From DYRB01 sp963845265 (GTDB taxonomy: Bacteria > Pseudomonadota > Gammaproteobacteria > Chromatiales > Chromatiaceae), in assembly GCA_963845265.1 (NCBI GenBank), contig CAWJRN010000012.1, forward strand, positions 62,001-126,000: a stretch of 64,000 nt of DNA, given 5' to 3'. The number at the start of each line of letters is the position of its first letter. Position 1 is the stretch's first letter. A program made the position numbers and the translations under genes. The notes beneath the pieces are model-generated. The model worked only from the letters and a program-made list of their open reading frames with translations. It searched no databases and had not been told where the DNA came from. This document shows, one piece after another, positions 1 through 7,285 of the stretch.

Positions 1-51
1 ACTCGGTTGGTCTTGCTCCTTAACTTACCGCCACCACGACGAGGAAGGGCT

Positions 52-1692
52 ATGTATCAGGCACCGAAACAGAACGATGCGCTGGGGACAACCAACCGGG
101 GAAACGCGTGCGAATCCGGTTTGTGCACGCTGTGCACGGCTGACTGCAAGGGTAAATGCGAAACGTGGCTCTCCTCCCTGCTTGGGCGCAAACTCCTCTA
201 CCCGCGCAACTTCGGGAACTCCACGGCCGGCTCCGCCAATATCCTTGCCGAAGGCGTGGGATATCACGCCCTGCGTATACAGGGCTATGCGTATGGTGCC
301 CACGGGCTCGATAACCGCCTATCGAGCAGCGCGGACGACCGGGTCTTCCCGAATGTCGACATCGAGACGTCTTTCGGCCAGGCGATCAGGACGAAATGTC
401 GCATACCGATCATGACCGGCGCCCTCGGCTCCACCTTCATCGCGGCGAAGTACTGGGATTCGTTTGCAGTCGGCGCTGCGTTGTGCGGCTTTCCGATCGT
501 GATCGGAGAGAACGTGGTGGGTGTAGACACCGAAGCCGTCATCGAAAACGGCAAGACCAAGTCCGCCCCCGAACTCGACCGGCGGATTCAGACCTTCCTT
601 CGTTACTACGACGGTTACGGCGCGATCATCGTACAGATGAACGTCGAGGACACCCGCAACGGCGTGGCTGAGTACATCATCGATAAACACGGCGATCAGG
701 TCATCATGGAGCTGAAGTGGGGCCAGGGCGCAAAGGACATCGGCGGTGAGATCCAGGTCACCGATATCGACCATGCCCGTTTTCTCAAAGAGCGCGGTTA
801 CATCGTCGACCCGGACCCGACCGATCCCGTCGTACGCAAGGCCTTCGAAGGCGGGGCGATTACCAGCTTTGCCCGGCACAGTCGCCTCGGCGCTACCGAT
901 CTGAGCGCGGTGGAGCAGGTCCGCGCAGGCTTCATGGACGAGGTGGCGAGGTTGCGCAAGCTCGGCTTTCAGCGAATCTCCCTCAAAACCGGCGCCTATG
1001 GGATGGAGGCCCTGGCCATGGCCATTCGCTTCGCGGCCGATGCCAAGCTGGACCTGCTGACCATCGACGGAGCGGGCGGTGGGACGGGCATGAGCCCGTG
1101 GAACATGATGGACCACTGGGGGGTGCCGTCACTGCCTCTGCATGCAAAGACGCACGAATACTGCCAGATCCTAGCCGGTCGGGGAATCACACCGCCGGAT
1201 ATTTCGCTGGCGGGCGGATTCGCCAGGGAAGATCACATCTTCAAGGCGATGGCGCTGTGCGCCCCCTATACGAAACTGGTTTGCATGGGCCGGGCACCGA
1301 TGATTCCCGGTTTCCTCGGCAGCAACATCGAAGGGGTACTCAAACCGGAGCGACGCGCGGCGATTTCCGGCCACTGGCAGCAACTGCCGTCCACGGTCAA
1401 GAATATCGGCAAGTTCCCAGAGGAGATCTTTGCGGGTTGGGAAGCCGTCCGTGCGAAAGTGGGTGACGCGGAGATGGGAAAGTTACCCTTCGGCGCCATC
1501 GCCATGTACGGCTACGCGGACAAGCTTGCTTGCGGTCTGCAGCAATTCATGGCAGGGGCGAGAAAATTCGCGCTGGACCAGCTTTCCCGAGAAGACCTGA
1601 TGGCGGCCAATCGGGAGACGGCGGAGGTCGCAGGTATCCCCTACATGACTGATGCCGGGGATGATCGCGCGATGGCAATCCTACAGCGCTGA
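52..1692 (+). CDS. Glutamate synthase-family FMN protein with N-terminal cysteine motif
   Basis: The protein is about 546 residues. The body matches the glutamate synthase (GltB-type) FMN-binding barrel: a glycine-rich phosphate-binding stretch TIDGAGGGTGMSP lies near residues 338-350, and the family sequence SLAGG follows. It has no glutaminase domain, so it resembles stand-alone archaeal-type synthase domains rather than full GltB. The N-terminus carries five close cysteines (C20, C25, C28, C32, C36), which could bind an Fe-S cluster or zinc; this is inferred from spacing only. I chose the ATG at 52 because GAGGAAGG lies just upstream. An upstream in-frame TTG at 7 is less likely. The electron donor and true substrate cannot be told from the sequence. 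Confidence 0.85.
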   Translation: MYQAPKQNDALGTTNRGNACESGLCTLCTADCKGKCETWLSSLLGRKLLYPRNFGNSTAGSANILAEGVGYHALRIQGYAYGAHGLDNRLSSSADDRVFPNVDIETSFGQAIRTKCRIPIMTGALGSTFIAAKYWDSFAVGAALCGFPIVIGENVVGVDTEAVIENGKTKSAPELDRRIQTFLRYYDGYGAIIVQMNVEDTRNGVAEYIIDKHGDQVIMELKWGQGAKDIGGEIQVTDIDHARFLKERGYIVDPDPTDPVVRKAFEGGAITSFARHSRLGATDLSAVEQVRAGFMDEVARLRKLGFQRISLKTGAYGMEALAMAIRFAADAKLDLLTIDGAGGGTGMSPWNMMDHWGVPSLPLHAKTHEYCQILAGRGITPPDISLAGGFAREDHIFKAMALCAPYTKLVCMGRAPMIPGFLGSNIEGVLKPERRAAISGHWQQLPSTVKNIGKFPEEIFAGWEAVRAKVGDAEMGKLPFGAIAMYGYADKLACGLQQFMAGARKFALDQLSREDLMAANRETAEVAGIPYMTDAGDDRAMAILQR

Positions 1693-1797
1693 ACGCCGGT
1701 ACAAAAAGCAGCGCGTAGGTGTTCCAGCGGACAGGACTCGCGACCTCTCTGGGGATCGGCTCGGGCATCATTGGATGCGTCGGAAACAAGGTGTCAC

Positions 1798-2238
1798 ATG
1801 TTTAAAGACTGGTCGGATGATTACCTCACGGGAATTGCGGAAATCGACAGGCAGCACCAAGGGCTCTTTGAGGCAGCGCATCGATTGTATGACCAGATTC
1901 TCAACTGCGAAGGCGAACGCGGAGTCGAAGAGGCCGTCACTTTTCTCCAGGACTACGCCGAAAGGCACTTTCAGACCGAAGAGGCTTTCATGCGCGAGCA
2001 TGAATTCCCGCTCCTGGAGGAACACAAAAAGCTCCACGACGCTTTCTTTGAGAGCTTGGAATTTTTAGTGGATGAACTTCAGATTTTCGGGTCTAGCCAG
2101 CACCTGGCTGACCGCGCGTTGGACGTTGCTCAGGACTGGCTCATCGATCACATCGCCGACGAGGATATGCAATACGCCACGCATGTTAGGCGACGGCGTG
2201 GTACACATTCGACCACTGGCGGGACAGAATCGAACTGA
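1798..2238 (+). CDS. Bacteriohemerythrin
   Basis: This 146-residue protein is a single hemerythrin domain, a cytoplasmic four-helix bundle that binds O2 at a di-iron centre. The ligand pattern is visible: H20 in IDRQH, H57 with E61 (HFQTE), H76 and H80 (HKKLH), and a late H-x3-D (HIADED). The length suits a stand-alone bacteriohemerythrin with a short polar tail. The ATG at 1798 follows AAGG at good spacing; the in-frame ATG at 1771 has no clear ribosome site. It lies about 100 bases after the glutamate-synthase-like gene on the same strand, so co-transcription is possible. Roles in O2 sensing or delivery are family knowledge, not shown here. Confidence 0.9.
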   Translation: MFKDWSDDYLTGIAEIDRQHQGLFEAAHRLYDQILNCEGERGVEEAVTFLQDYAERHFQTEEAFMREHEFPLLEEHKKLHDAFFESLEFLVDELQIFGSSQHLADRALDVAQDWLIDHIADEDMQYATHVRRRRGTHSTTGGTESN

Positions 2239-2567
2239 ACCGTTCTACGGGGCCTCAATCGGCCAATTGAGATCGTTTCTGATTGGGTACAGAGAAACTC
2301 CGGACCGGCAGATCCCGGGGGGCTCAACAGTCGGTCATGATCGCGAGTCCGTGATCATCCGACGATAAAAAAAGCCGGTCGCGATGAGGCGTCCCTTTCA
2401 GTTGGGCGTTGCGAAAACCATACACCTGTCGGGAAAGGCGGCTAGGTCTGCTTAGGGTCGTTACCTGTCCCCGGCCAACCTCCCCAAAAGCCGGATGGCC
2501 TTCACCCGGCGTTGTCAACTTACCTACTCGATCTCAATCGATCCCCTTTGTTCAAACCATTCCCCGT
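2239..2567. other. Intergenic stretch, no gene seen
   Basis: No convincing coding sequence, RNA gene or clear terminator was found here. It separates the hemerythrin gene from the debris island that begins with a transposase fragment. Confidence 0.5.
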
Positions 2568-2771
2568 TCAACAGGCGCCCGTCAACTGCTGCCAGCCCAA
2601 GAACGCTCGCAGCCGAAGCTCGCGATAGTGGACTGCGGTCATCAAGTGCCTGCCCAGCCGGAATAGATTTCCGACCACCGCGTGCGCGGCCAGAAAGCGC
2701 TGCGCTTGACCGGGCGAGTTGAAACCCCGCATCTGGCGCTCGCGCGCACGGGTCGGCTGATGTGTTTCCTT
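2568..2771 (-). mobile_element. IS6-like transposase C-terminal fragment
   Basis: A minus-strand open frame ending at 2568 encodes about 65 residues that look like the C-terminal end of an IS6-family DDE transposase. It contains THQPTRARERQMRGFNS, then GQAQRFLAAH and FRLGRHLMT. In full-length relatives this segment follows the catalytic core. Everything upstream, including the catalytic residues, is missing, and the frame stops being recognisable where an AbiEii-type sequence on the other strand begins at 2770. It is a dead remnant. The family assignment is from memory of conserved sequence and was not tested by search. Confidence 0.55.
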
Positions 2772-3257
2772 TGCCGATCTCTATGCAGGCAAGATCGTAG
2801 CGGCCCTTGACCGCCAGCACCCCCGCGACCTGTTCGACGTGCGCGACCTGCTCGCCCACTGAAGGGATCGACGATCTCCTGCGCACGGCCTTCGTGGTCT
2901 ATCTCATTCAGCCACAACCGGCCCATGGCCGAAGTGCTGAAGCCGACGCGCAAGGATCTCACAGAGGAATTCGAAAGGGGTTTTGTCGGCATGAGCGAGT
3001 CCCCCGTCAGTCTCGATGCGCTTTTGCAGGCGTGGGAAGACCTGATCGCCGCCATCGTTGGCGGTATGCCCGACGCCCACCGTCAATTCCTGCTCTCCTT
3101 CAAGAGCGGCTCACCCGCCTGGGACCTGCTCGCTCTGCCGGGCGCGCAAAACCTTCCGGCTGTGCGCTGGAAGCTGGGCAACCTCGCGCGCATGGATCAG
3201 AGCAAGCGCGGAGAGCTGCTCGCACGGCTCCGGCAGGCTCTCAAAACGACGGAATAG
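2770..3257 (+). pseudogene. AbiEii/AbiGii-type nucleotidyltransferase toxin, frameshifted remnant
   Basis: Three consecutive reading frames together spell the C-terminal part of an AbiEii-family toxin of type IV toxin-antitoxin and abortive infection systems. The first piece has FADLYAGKIVAALDRQ followed by HPRDLFDVRDLL. A shift near 2870 continues with GIDDLLRTAFVVYLI, and a second shift near 2910 continues with HNRPMAEVLKPTRKDL to a stop at 3257. The N-terminal nucleotidyltransferase region is absent because the frame begins at the junction with the IS6-like fragment. No AbiEi antitoxin is visible nearby. At least two frameshifts plus 5' truncation make it non-functional. Confidence 0.75.
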
Positions 3258-3535
3258 TCGCCCCGCGGACGACAATACGTCTGTGCGTGCCAGGCTGACG
3301 TGTCTCATCTTCCGGCTTCCGGCTGAGCTCCGTCACCCGTTCCAGGAGTCCGAGAGAGGGGAAACAGTGCTCTGCCCGTTCGTTGGCATACTCGGCCAGT
3401 GCGAGAAGCACCAGCCGCTGAGCGAGCGTCAGTCCCTGCCGGCTCCAGGCCCAGTCGCGCTTCGCGGCTCACGTCGGGCGACCTGCTCCGCCAGCAGCTC
3501 GCTGTCTTTAAGTATCCCCTGGTCATAAGCCTCTC
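3241..3535 (-). pseudogene. Helix-turn-helix protein fragment
   Basis: On the minus strand one frame (about 3468 to 3241) reads DWAWSRQGLTLAQRLVLLAL then AEYANERAEHCFPSLGLLER, which resembles the N-terminal HTH segment of phage or plasmid helix-turn-helix proteins (HTH_36-like). An upstream piece in another frame (about 3535-3460) may belong to the same gene, implying a frameshift. No start codon or complete domain remains. Its 3' end slightly overlaps the AbiEii remnant of the opposite strand. The assignment is tentative. Confidence 0.35.
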
Positions 3536-3633
3536 TGGCAGATCACCGCTTGTTGCACCCCTGGGAGAAGCACTCCCGACACCGCAGCGCAGCGACCCGG
3601 TGTCCGGACCTCGTCCGCGCTGCGGGTGTGCCC

Positions 3634-4095
3634 TCAGCTTTGGCGTATGACCCCGGCCACGATCCCGAGGATCTGCAGCTCCTCATGGCGCAGGTAGATG
3701 GGCTCCATCGCCGGATTGGCCGGTTGCAGCCGAATCCCGTTCGCCTCGACATAGAAGCGCTTCAATGTCACGCGCTCGCCGTTGATCATCGCCACAACCG
3801 ATTCGCCGTTCTCCGCAGTCTGCCGCTGCTCCACGATGATGATGTCGCCGTCCTGGATCTGATCATCGATCATCGAGTGCCCTCGCACCCGCAGCGCGTA
3901 ACTGTTCCTGCGCACCATATGCCGCGGTACGGTGACGATGTCCCGCTCCTCCGGGATGTCGACCGGCTGCCCCGCGGTGACATAGCCAAGCAACGGGATC
4001 TCGACGCCGGACTCGGCGGCCAGATCCAACGGTTCCAGCGCCGGGTTCCAAGTCGTGTGCTGGCGTTTGGGCAGGAGGTAGGCGACGGTCTGCAT
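3634..4095 (-). CDS. LexA/UmuD-like S24 peptidase without HTH domain
   Basis: The 153-residue product is a LexA-type S24 autopeptidase domain with no N-terminal DNA-binding domain. A LexA-like self-cleavage Ala-Gly pair is present (A41-G42 in GYVTAGQP), and the Ser-Lys dyad is intact (S74 in GHSM, K112 in VTLKRF). The sequence is more LexA-like than UmuD-like, and no umuC or imuB partner follows. The ATG at 4095 follows GGAG; an upstream in-frame ATG at 4122 would add nine residues. It is divergent from the full lexA gene and shares its control region. Plausible roles are a UmuD-like SOS effector or a modulator that dimerises with LexA; neither can be decided from sequence. Confidence 0.8.
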   Translation of the reverse strand: MQTVAYLLPKRQHTTWNPALEPLDLAAESGVEIPLLGYVTAGQPVDIPEERDIVTVPRHMVRRNSYALRVRGHSMIDDQIQDGDIIIVEQRQTAENGESVVAMINGERVTLKRFYVEANGIRLQPANPAMEPIYLRHEELQILGIVAGVIRQS

Positions 4096-4141
4096 GGTTG
4101 GGCTCCGGTGGCGGTTGTCCACACTATCGCGCTGACGGCGC

Positions 4142-4185
4142 GTTCTCTATTGGTTCTCCTGAAGACTAGCATACAATAGGAGAAC
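4142..4185. promoter_or_regulatory. Shared lexA promoter with inverted-repeat operator
   Basis: Between the divergent LexA-type genes lie GTTCTCTATTG (4142-4152), GTTCTCCT (4153-4160) and the reverse complement AGGAGAAC (4178-4185), extended as CAATAGGAGAAC from 4174. A promoter for lexA reads TTGGTT (4150-4155), 16 bases, TACAAT (4172-4177), so the half-sites overlap both promoter boxes and the predicted start. This is the arrangement expected for autorepression. The motif does not match the enterobacterial CTG-N10-CAG LexA box. Confidence 0.6.
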
Positions 4186-4205
4186 GAACAGGAAACAGCC
4201 AGACC

Positions 4206-4811
4206 ATGCGACTGACCCGACGCCAACAACAGATTCTCGATTTCCTGCGCGAGAGCGTCGGGCAATTCGAGCACCCACCAACGCTAGACGAGCTCTGTGC
4301 GCTGCTCGGACTGCGCTCGCGTGGCTCGCTGCACAAACATGTTCAAGCCCTGATTCAGGCCGGCTTCGTCGAGCCGATGGCTGGACAGCATCGTGGCATC
4401 TGCCTGATCACCGACGAGCCCACAGAAGACGGACTACCGTTACTTGGAAGCATCGCTGCGGGCCGACCGATCGAGGCCCTGCCGCAGCCCGAACAGATCC
4501 AGGTGCCGGCCCACCTGCGCACCGACAAGCCTTGCTACGTCTTACAGGTCGTTGGGGACTCGATGCGCGAGGCCGGTATCCTGGACGGGGACTACGTCGT
4601 GATCGAGCAGCGCGACCACGCCCGCAATGGCGAGATCGTCGTGGCGCTGGTCCGCGGAGCGGAGGCCACGCTGAAACGGATACTGCAGGAGCCGGGGCGC
4701 ACGATGCTCTACCCGGAGAACAGCGCCATGGAAGCCATGGAGTTCCAGCCGGACGAGGTGCAGATCCAGGGTGTGTTGGTAGGACAGATGCGCTCCTATC
4801 GGTCACCGTAG
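4206..4811 (+). CDS. lexA: LexA repressor
   Basis: The 201-residue protein has the full LexA architecture. An N-terminal winged HTH (residues 1-65) begins MRLTRRQQQILDFL. The cleavage pair is A85-G86 in LLGSIAAGRP, and the catalytic dyad is S119 (GDSM) and K157 (TLKRI), at almost the same positions as in E. coli LexA. The ATG at 4206 is preceded by AGGA. Such proteins repress SOS genes and self-cleave with RecA filaments. The recognition helix differs from enterobacterial LexA, consistent with a different operator. It might be an accessory LexA2 paralogue, since it sits in a debris island and abuts a truncated protease gene. Confidence 0.9.
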   Translation: MRLTRRQQQILDFLRESVGQFEHPPTLDELCALLGLRSRGSLHKHVQALIQAGFVEPMAGQHRGICLITDEPTEDGLPLLGSIAAGRPIEALPQPEQIQVPAHLRTDKPCYVLQVVGDSMREAGILDGDYVVIEQRDHARNGEIVVALVRGAEATLKRILQEPGRTMLYPENSAMEAMEFQPDEVQIQGVLVGQMRSYRSP

Positions 4812-5161
4812 GGGCCTGCCTGTTGCCGCTGGTGAAAGCGTTCATCAGCCGCGTCGGCAGCAGGTAGAGCACCGGCGGCCGACTGAGCCCGGCGCGGCGA
4901 CTCAGCACCTCGACGATGGCGTAGAGCCGAGGCGTCACCCTGCCGAATGGGCCGGGCGCCGGACAAAGGCATGAGGAGGCGCGGCGATGCCGCCGGGTAG
5001 CCCATCGCCAGCACCACGACTCCGATCAGGGCCCCCCAGGCAAGCACCGGGCCGCCGATGAACCAGGCGAGCGACGCAAGCAGACCAGCCAGCGCAGCCA
5101 TGAGCAAGCCGGTCTGAAGGCCGTTGCGGAGCTTGTGGACCTGGAGTTGTTCGTCGTTCAT
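4812..5161 (-). pseudogene. HtpX-like M48 zinc protease, truncated
   Basis: From the ATG at 5161 the minus strand reads MNDEQLQVHKLRNGLQTGLL and a two-helix membrane segment typical of the N-terminus of HtpX-like M48 peptidases, ending near RPIRQGDASAL. A frameshift near 4940 then moves the match to another frame (AIVEVLSRRAGLSRPPVLYL, then TRLMNAFTSGN). The match stops at about 4820, immediately beside the lexA stop codon. The HExxH zinc site would have been downstream and is gone. The LexA pair or a deletion joined to it appears to have removed the rest of this gene. Confidence 0.7.
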
Positions 5162-5390
5162 GATGCGGATATAGGGGCTCGCTGCAGTCCTATTAAACCA
5201 CCGCGTGCTGTAGGGCGACTCCTGGCGGCACCCCTGGACCAGCCGCCAGCCAAACCATTCCGCCCTCACATTCCGGGACCAGAGCCCTTGTCAGGAAACC
5301 TCGCCGGCAATCGGCGGTCCGACTCCCGGACGGCGGCCGCTCGCGGATCTCCCGCTCGTCCACCGACCCACCGATGCAGGAGAAACTCCA

Positions 5391-5999
5391 TTGAAGACAA
5401 ACATTGCTGTCGCCCGCGACCTTCGGCCCGCGACCGCCCTCGCACTGCTGACCTTCGTCTCGCTCGCCGTGATCGGCGGGCCGGCCGATGCCCGCAGCTG
5501 CGGGATGATGCGCGGCCCCATGGCCTACAACGGGGCGCCGATACCCTACCCGATGATGCACCAGGGCATGCGCGGGCCAGCGCAGTCAGGGGCCGGCTAC
5601 GGCGTTGGAATGCAAGCCGGTCCGAGCGTGGTGGCCATCGCCAGGGGCGCTGGTCAATTCGGTACACTGCTCACCGCCCTGGATGCGGCTGGTCTGACCG
5701 GGCTACTGGAAGGCGATGGGCCTTACACCCTGTTCGCCCCCACGGACGCCGCCTTCAAGAAGCTGCCGCCCGGCGCGTTGCAGGAGCTGCTCGGGGACAA
5801 GACGAAGCTCGTCGCCCTCCTGAAGTACCATGTGGTGCCCGGCCGAGTCTCGGCGGCGGAGATCCTGGAGAGCCAGGAGCTCAAGACGGCCTCCGGTCAG
5901 CCCCTGCAAACGCAGGACCTGAGCGTCATCCGCGCCGACCTCCGGGCGCGCAACGGCGTGATCCAGGTCGTCGATACCGTCCTGCTGCCCAAGGGCTGA
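5391..5999 (+). CDS. Exported fasciclin-domain protein
   Basis: This 202-residue protein starts with a signal peptide (hydrophobic core ALALLTFVSLAVIGG, likely cleaved after ADA). A Met/Gly/Pro-rich linker (residues about 38-75) precedes one fasciclin (FAS1) domain. The FAS1 H1 and H2 motifs are visible as GPYTLFAPTDAAFKKLP and HVVPGRVSAAEI, ending IQVVDTVLLP. It should be periplasmic or surface-bound, with a role in adhesion or matrix contacts as known for bacterial FAS1 proteins. The start is a TTG preceded by AGGAG; no better ATG exists. Confidence 0.9.
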   Translation: MKTNIAVARDLRPATALALLTFVSLAVIGGPADARSCGMMRGPMAYNGAPIPYPMMHQGMRGPAQSGAGYGVGMQAGPSVVAIARGAGQFGTLLTALDAAGLTGLLEGDGPYTLFAPTDAAFKKLPPGALQELLGDKTKLVALLKYHVVPGRVSAAEILESQELKTASGQPLQTQDLSVIRADLRARNGVIQVVDTVLLPKG

Positions 6000-6006
6000 T
6001 GTGCCC

Positions 6007-6027
6007 GCCCCGCCCACGCGGCGGGGC
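6007..6027 (+). terminator. Hairpin after fasciclin gene
   Basis: GCCCCGCC and GGCGGGGC form a perfect 8-bp stem with a 5-base loop, 8 bases after the fasciclin stop. There is no clear T-run, so intrinsic termination is only possible. Confidence 0.5.
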
Positions 6028-6698
6028 CTCTGTCGCGCGGGGGCTATGGGCGACAAGTCCAGGCGGCGTGCGGGGCTCGCGGCAGCGACGCAGGCTTCAA
6101 TCGCCCGGAAGTTCAGGCCGCTGCACGAGGCCCAACAGGGCGAGTCCGCAAGACCCGGTAGCCCTTGCCGCAGAGAAGGATCGCCCGGCGATGGTTGCAG
6201 CGTTGGGCGTGATGCGCCGGCACGTTGCACGAGCAGCGTCTGGCGGTACGAGCTGTGACAGCAGGCTGAGTGGGTGTTCGCCTGAGGAAGCCCGGCACAG
6301 CAATTGGGCTCTGACCCTGAGCTATCCGCCACCCGTGCAACAACCCGGCGATCATCTACCGAGAGCCCCGGCCAATTTCGCCGCATACCCAGCGGCCGCT
6401 GTTCACCCGGATGTCGACCTGAGCTAGCGAGTCGCAGGCCATTGAATTCCCGACCTTCCTTGGCTTAAGCGCAACTCAGTGCGCCCGTATATGCGGCAAA
6501 ATGGCTGGCGGTTTCGAAATATGCGGCAAGATTGCCGCATAGCATGGGACCCAACCCGTTGGCCCAGCGCCCCGAACTCCTTGACTGTGCGCCGATTTTC
6601 TGATGCCATCCCGCCAGGTACCGGCTTCTCCGGCACTTTAGTCGCCGAATAATAGCTGATAGTCGCGTTAACGCCACGATTGATATGCAGTTCGCGCT
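6028..6698. other. Long intergenic region without a recognised gene
   Basis: About 670 bases separate the fasciclin gene from the toxin-antitoxin pair. No open frame in either strand resembles a known protein. The only structured element found is the palindrome at 6490-6541. A GCGTTAACGC palindrome near 6663 could mark the start of the downstream cassette, but this is weak. Confidence 0.4.
6490..6541. promoter_or_regulatory. Phased half-sites with a 22-bp palindrome
   Basis: TATGCGGCAA occurs at 6490-6499 and again at 6520-6529, exactly 30 bases apart. The second copy pairs with TTGCCGCATA (6532-6541) to form a perfect palindrome with a 2-base centre. Such spacing suggests a dimeric DNA-binding protein with an accessory half-site. 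It lies about 160 bases upstream of the toxin-antitoxin pair. The cognate protein is unknown. Confidence 0.45.
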
Positions 6699-6989
6699 AT
6701 GACTCCCAGCAAGAAGCCTTTTAACTGGAACCCAGACAAAAATCGCGAACTTATCGAGAACCGAGGCATTTCTTTCGAAGATGTTATCTTTTGCTTGAAC
6801 TCGGGTGGACTATTGGATGACATGGCACATCCAAACAAAGTGAAATTCTCTCATCAACGAGTTTTGGTTGTCGACGTGGAAGGGTATGCGTACTTGGTTC
6901 CGTATGTCGAAGATGATCAAGAGATCTTTCTTAAGACAGTCATTCCAAGCCGAAAAGCGACTAAACAGTATCTCGGAGATAAGAAATGA
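6699..6989 (+). CDS. BrnT-like toxin of a type II toxin-antitoxin pair
   Basis: The 96-residue protein begins FNWNPDKNRELIENRGISFE and ends FLKTVIPSRKATKQYLG. Both segments are characteristic of BrnT-related (COG2929) small ribonuclease toxins. The fold is RelE-like in studied members, which cut mRNA. The ATG at 6699 lacks a strong Shine-Dalgarno site. The stop overlaps the antitoxin start by four bases, the usual translational coupling. Base composition is visibly less GC-rich than neighbouring housekeeping genes, consistent with a transferred cassette. It is followed by an attC site, so it probably arrived as an integron cassette. Confidence 0.75.
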   Translation: MTPSKKPFNWNPDKNRELIENRGISFEDVIFCLNSGGLLDDMAHPNKVKFSHQRVLVVDVEGYAYLVPYVEDDQEIFLKTVIPSRKATKQYLGDKK

Positions 6990-7285
6990 CGAGTGACCAC
7001 CTTAACAAAGAAGAGCGGGATATCCTGGACGCGTATGACGCAGGAGAATTCGCCTCAGACCTTTCCCCTGCGCGCAAGAGATTTTTGGAAGACGGAGCCG
7101 CCGCCACAGTCGAGCGTGAGAAGGAAATCCAGATAAGGATGTCGGAACGCGACCTGTCTACGCTTCAGAGACGAGCGCTTGAGGCTGGTATTCCTTACCA
7201 GATTTTTGTTGCCAGCATCCTGCACAAATACGCATCGGGCACCCTGTACGATGCCACAGCTAATCGGGATAGGGAGCCGCTCTAG
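6986..7285 (+). CDS. Antitoxin partner, C-terminus altered by intron insertion
   Basis: This 99-residue acidic protein overlaps the toxin by ATGA. Its C-terminal half (RMSERDLSTLQRRALEAGIP, then LHKYASGTL) is the ribbon-helix-helix type found in BrnA/CopG-like antitoxins. The last six codons and the stop come from the end of a group II intron inserted on the opposite strand at 7263. If the intron is removed, the frame would run on through attC sequence and end RASRG. The protein core is unaffected, so the antitoxin is probably functional. Confidence 0.75.
   Translation: MTSDHLNKEERDILDAYDAGEFASDLSPARKRFLEDGAAATVEREKEIQIRMSERDLSTLQRRALEAGIPYQIFVASILHKYASGTLYDATANRDREPL

Noticed and set aside
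5135..6427. Open frame of 430 codons on the plus strand
   Set aside because: It overlaps the fasciclin gene in another frame and is Arg/Pro/Ala-rich without motifs. The fasciclin frame has a signal peptide and ribosome site.
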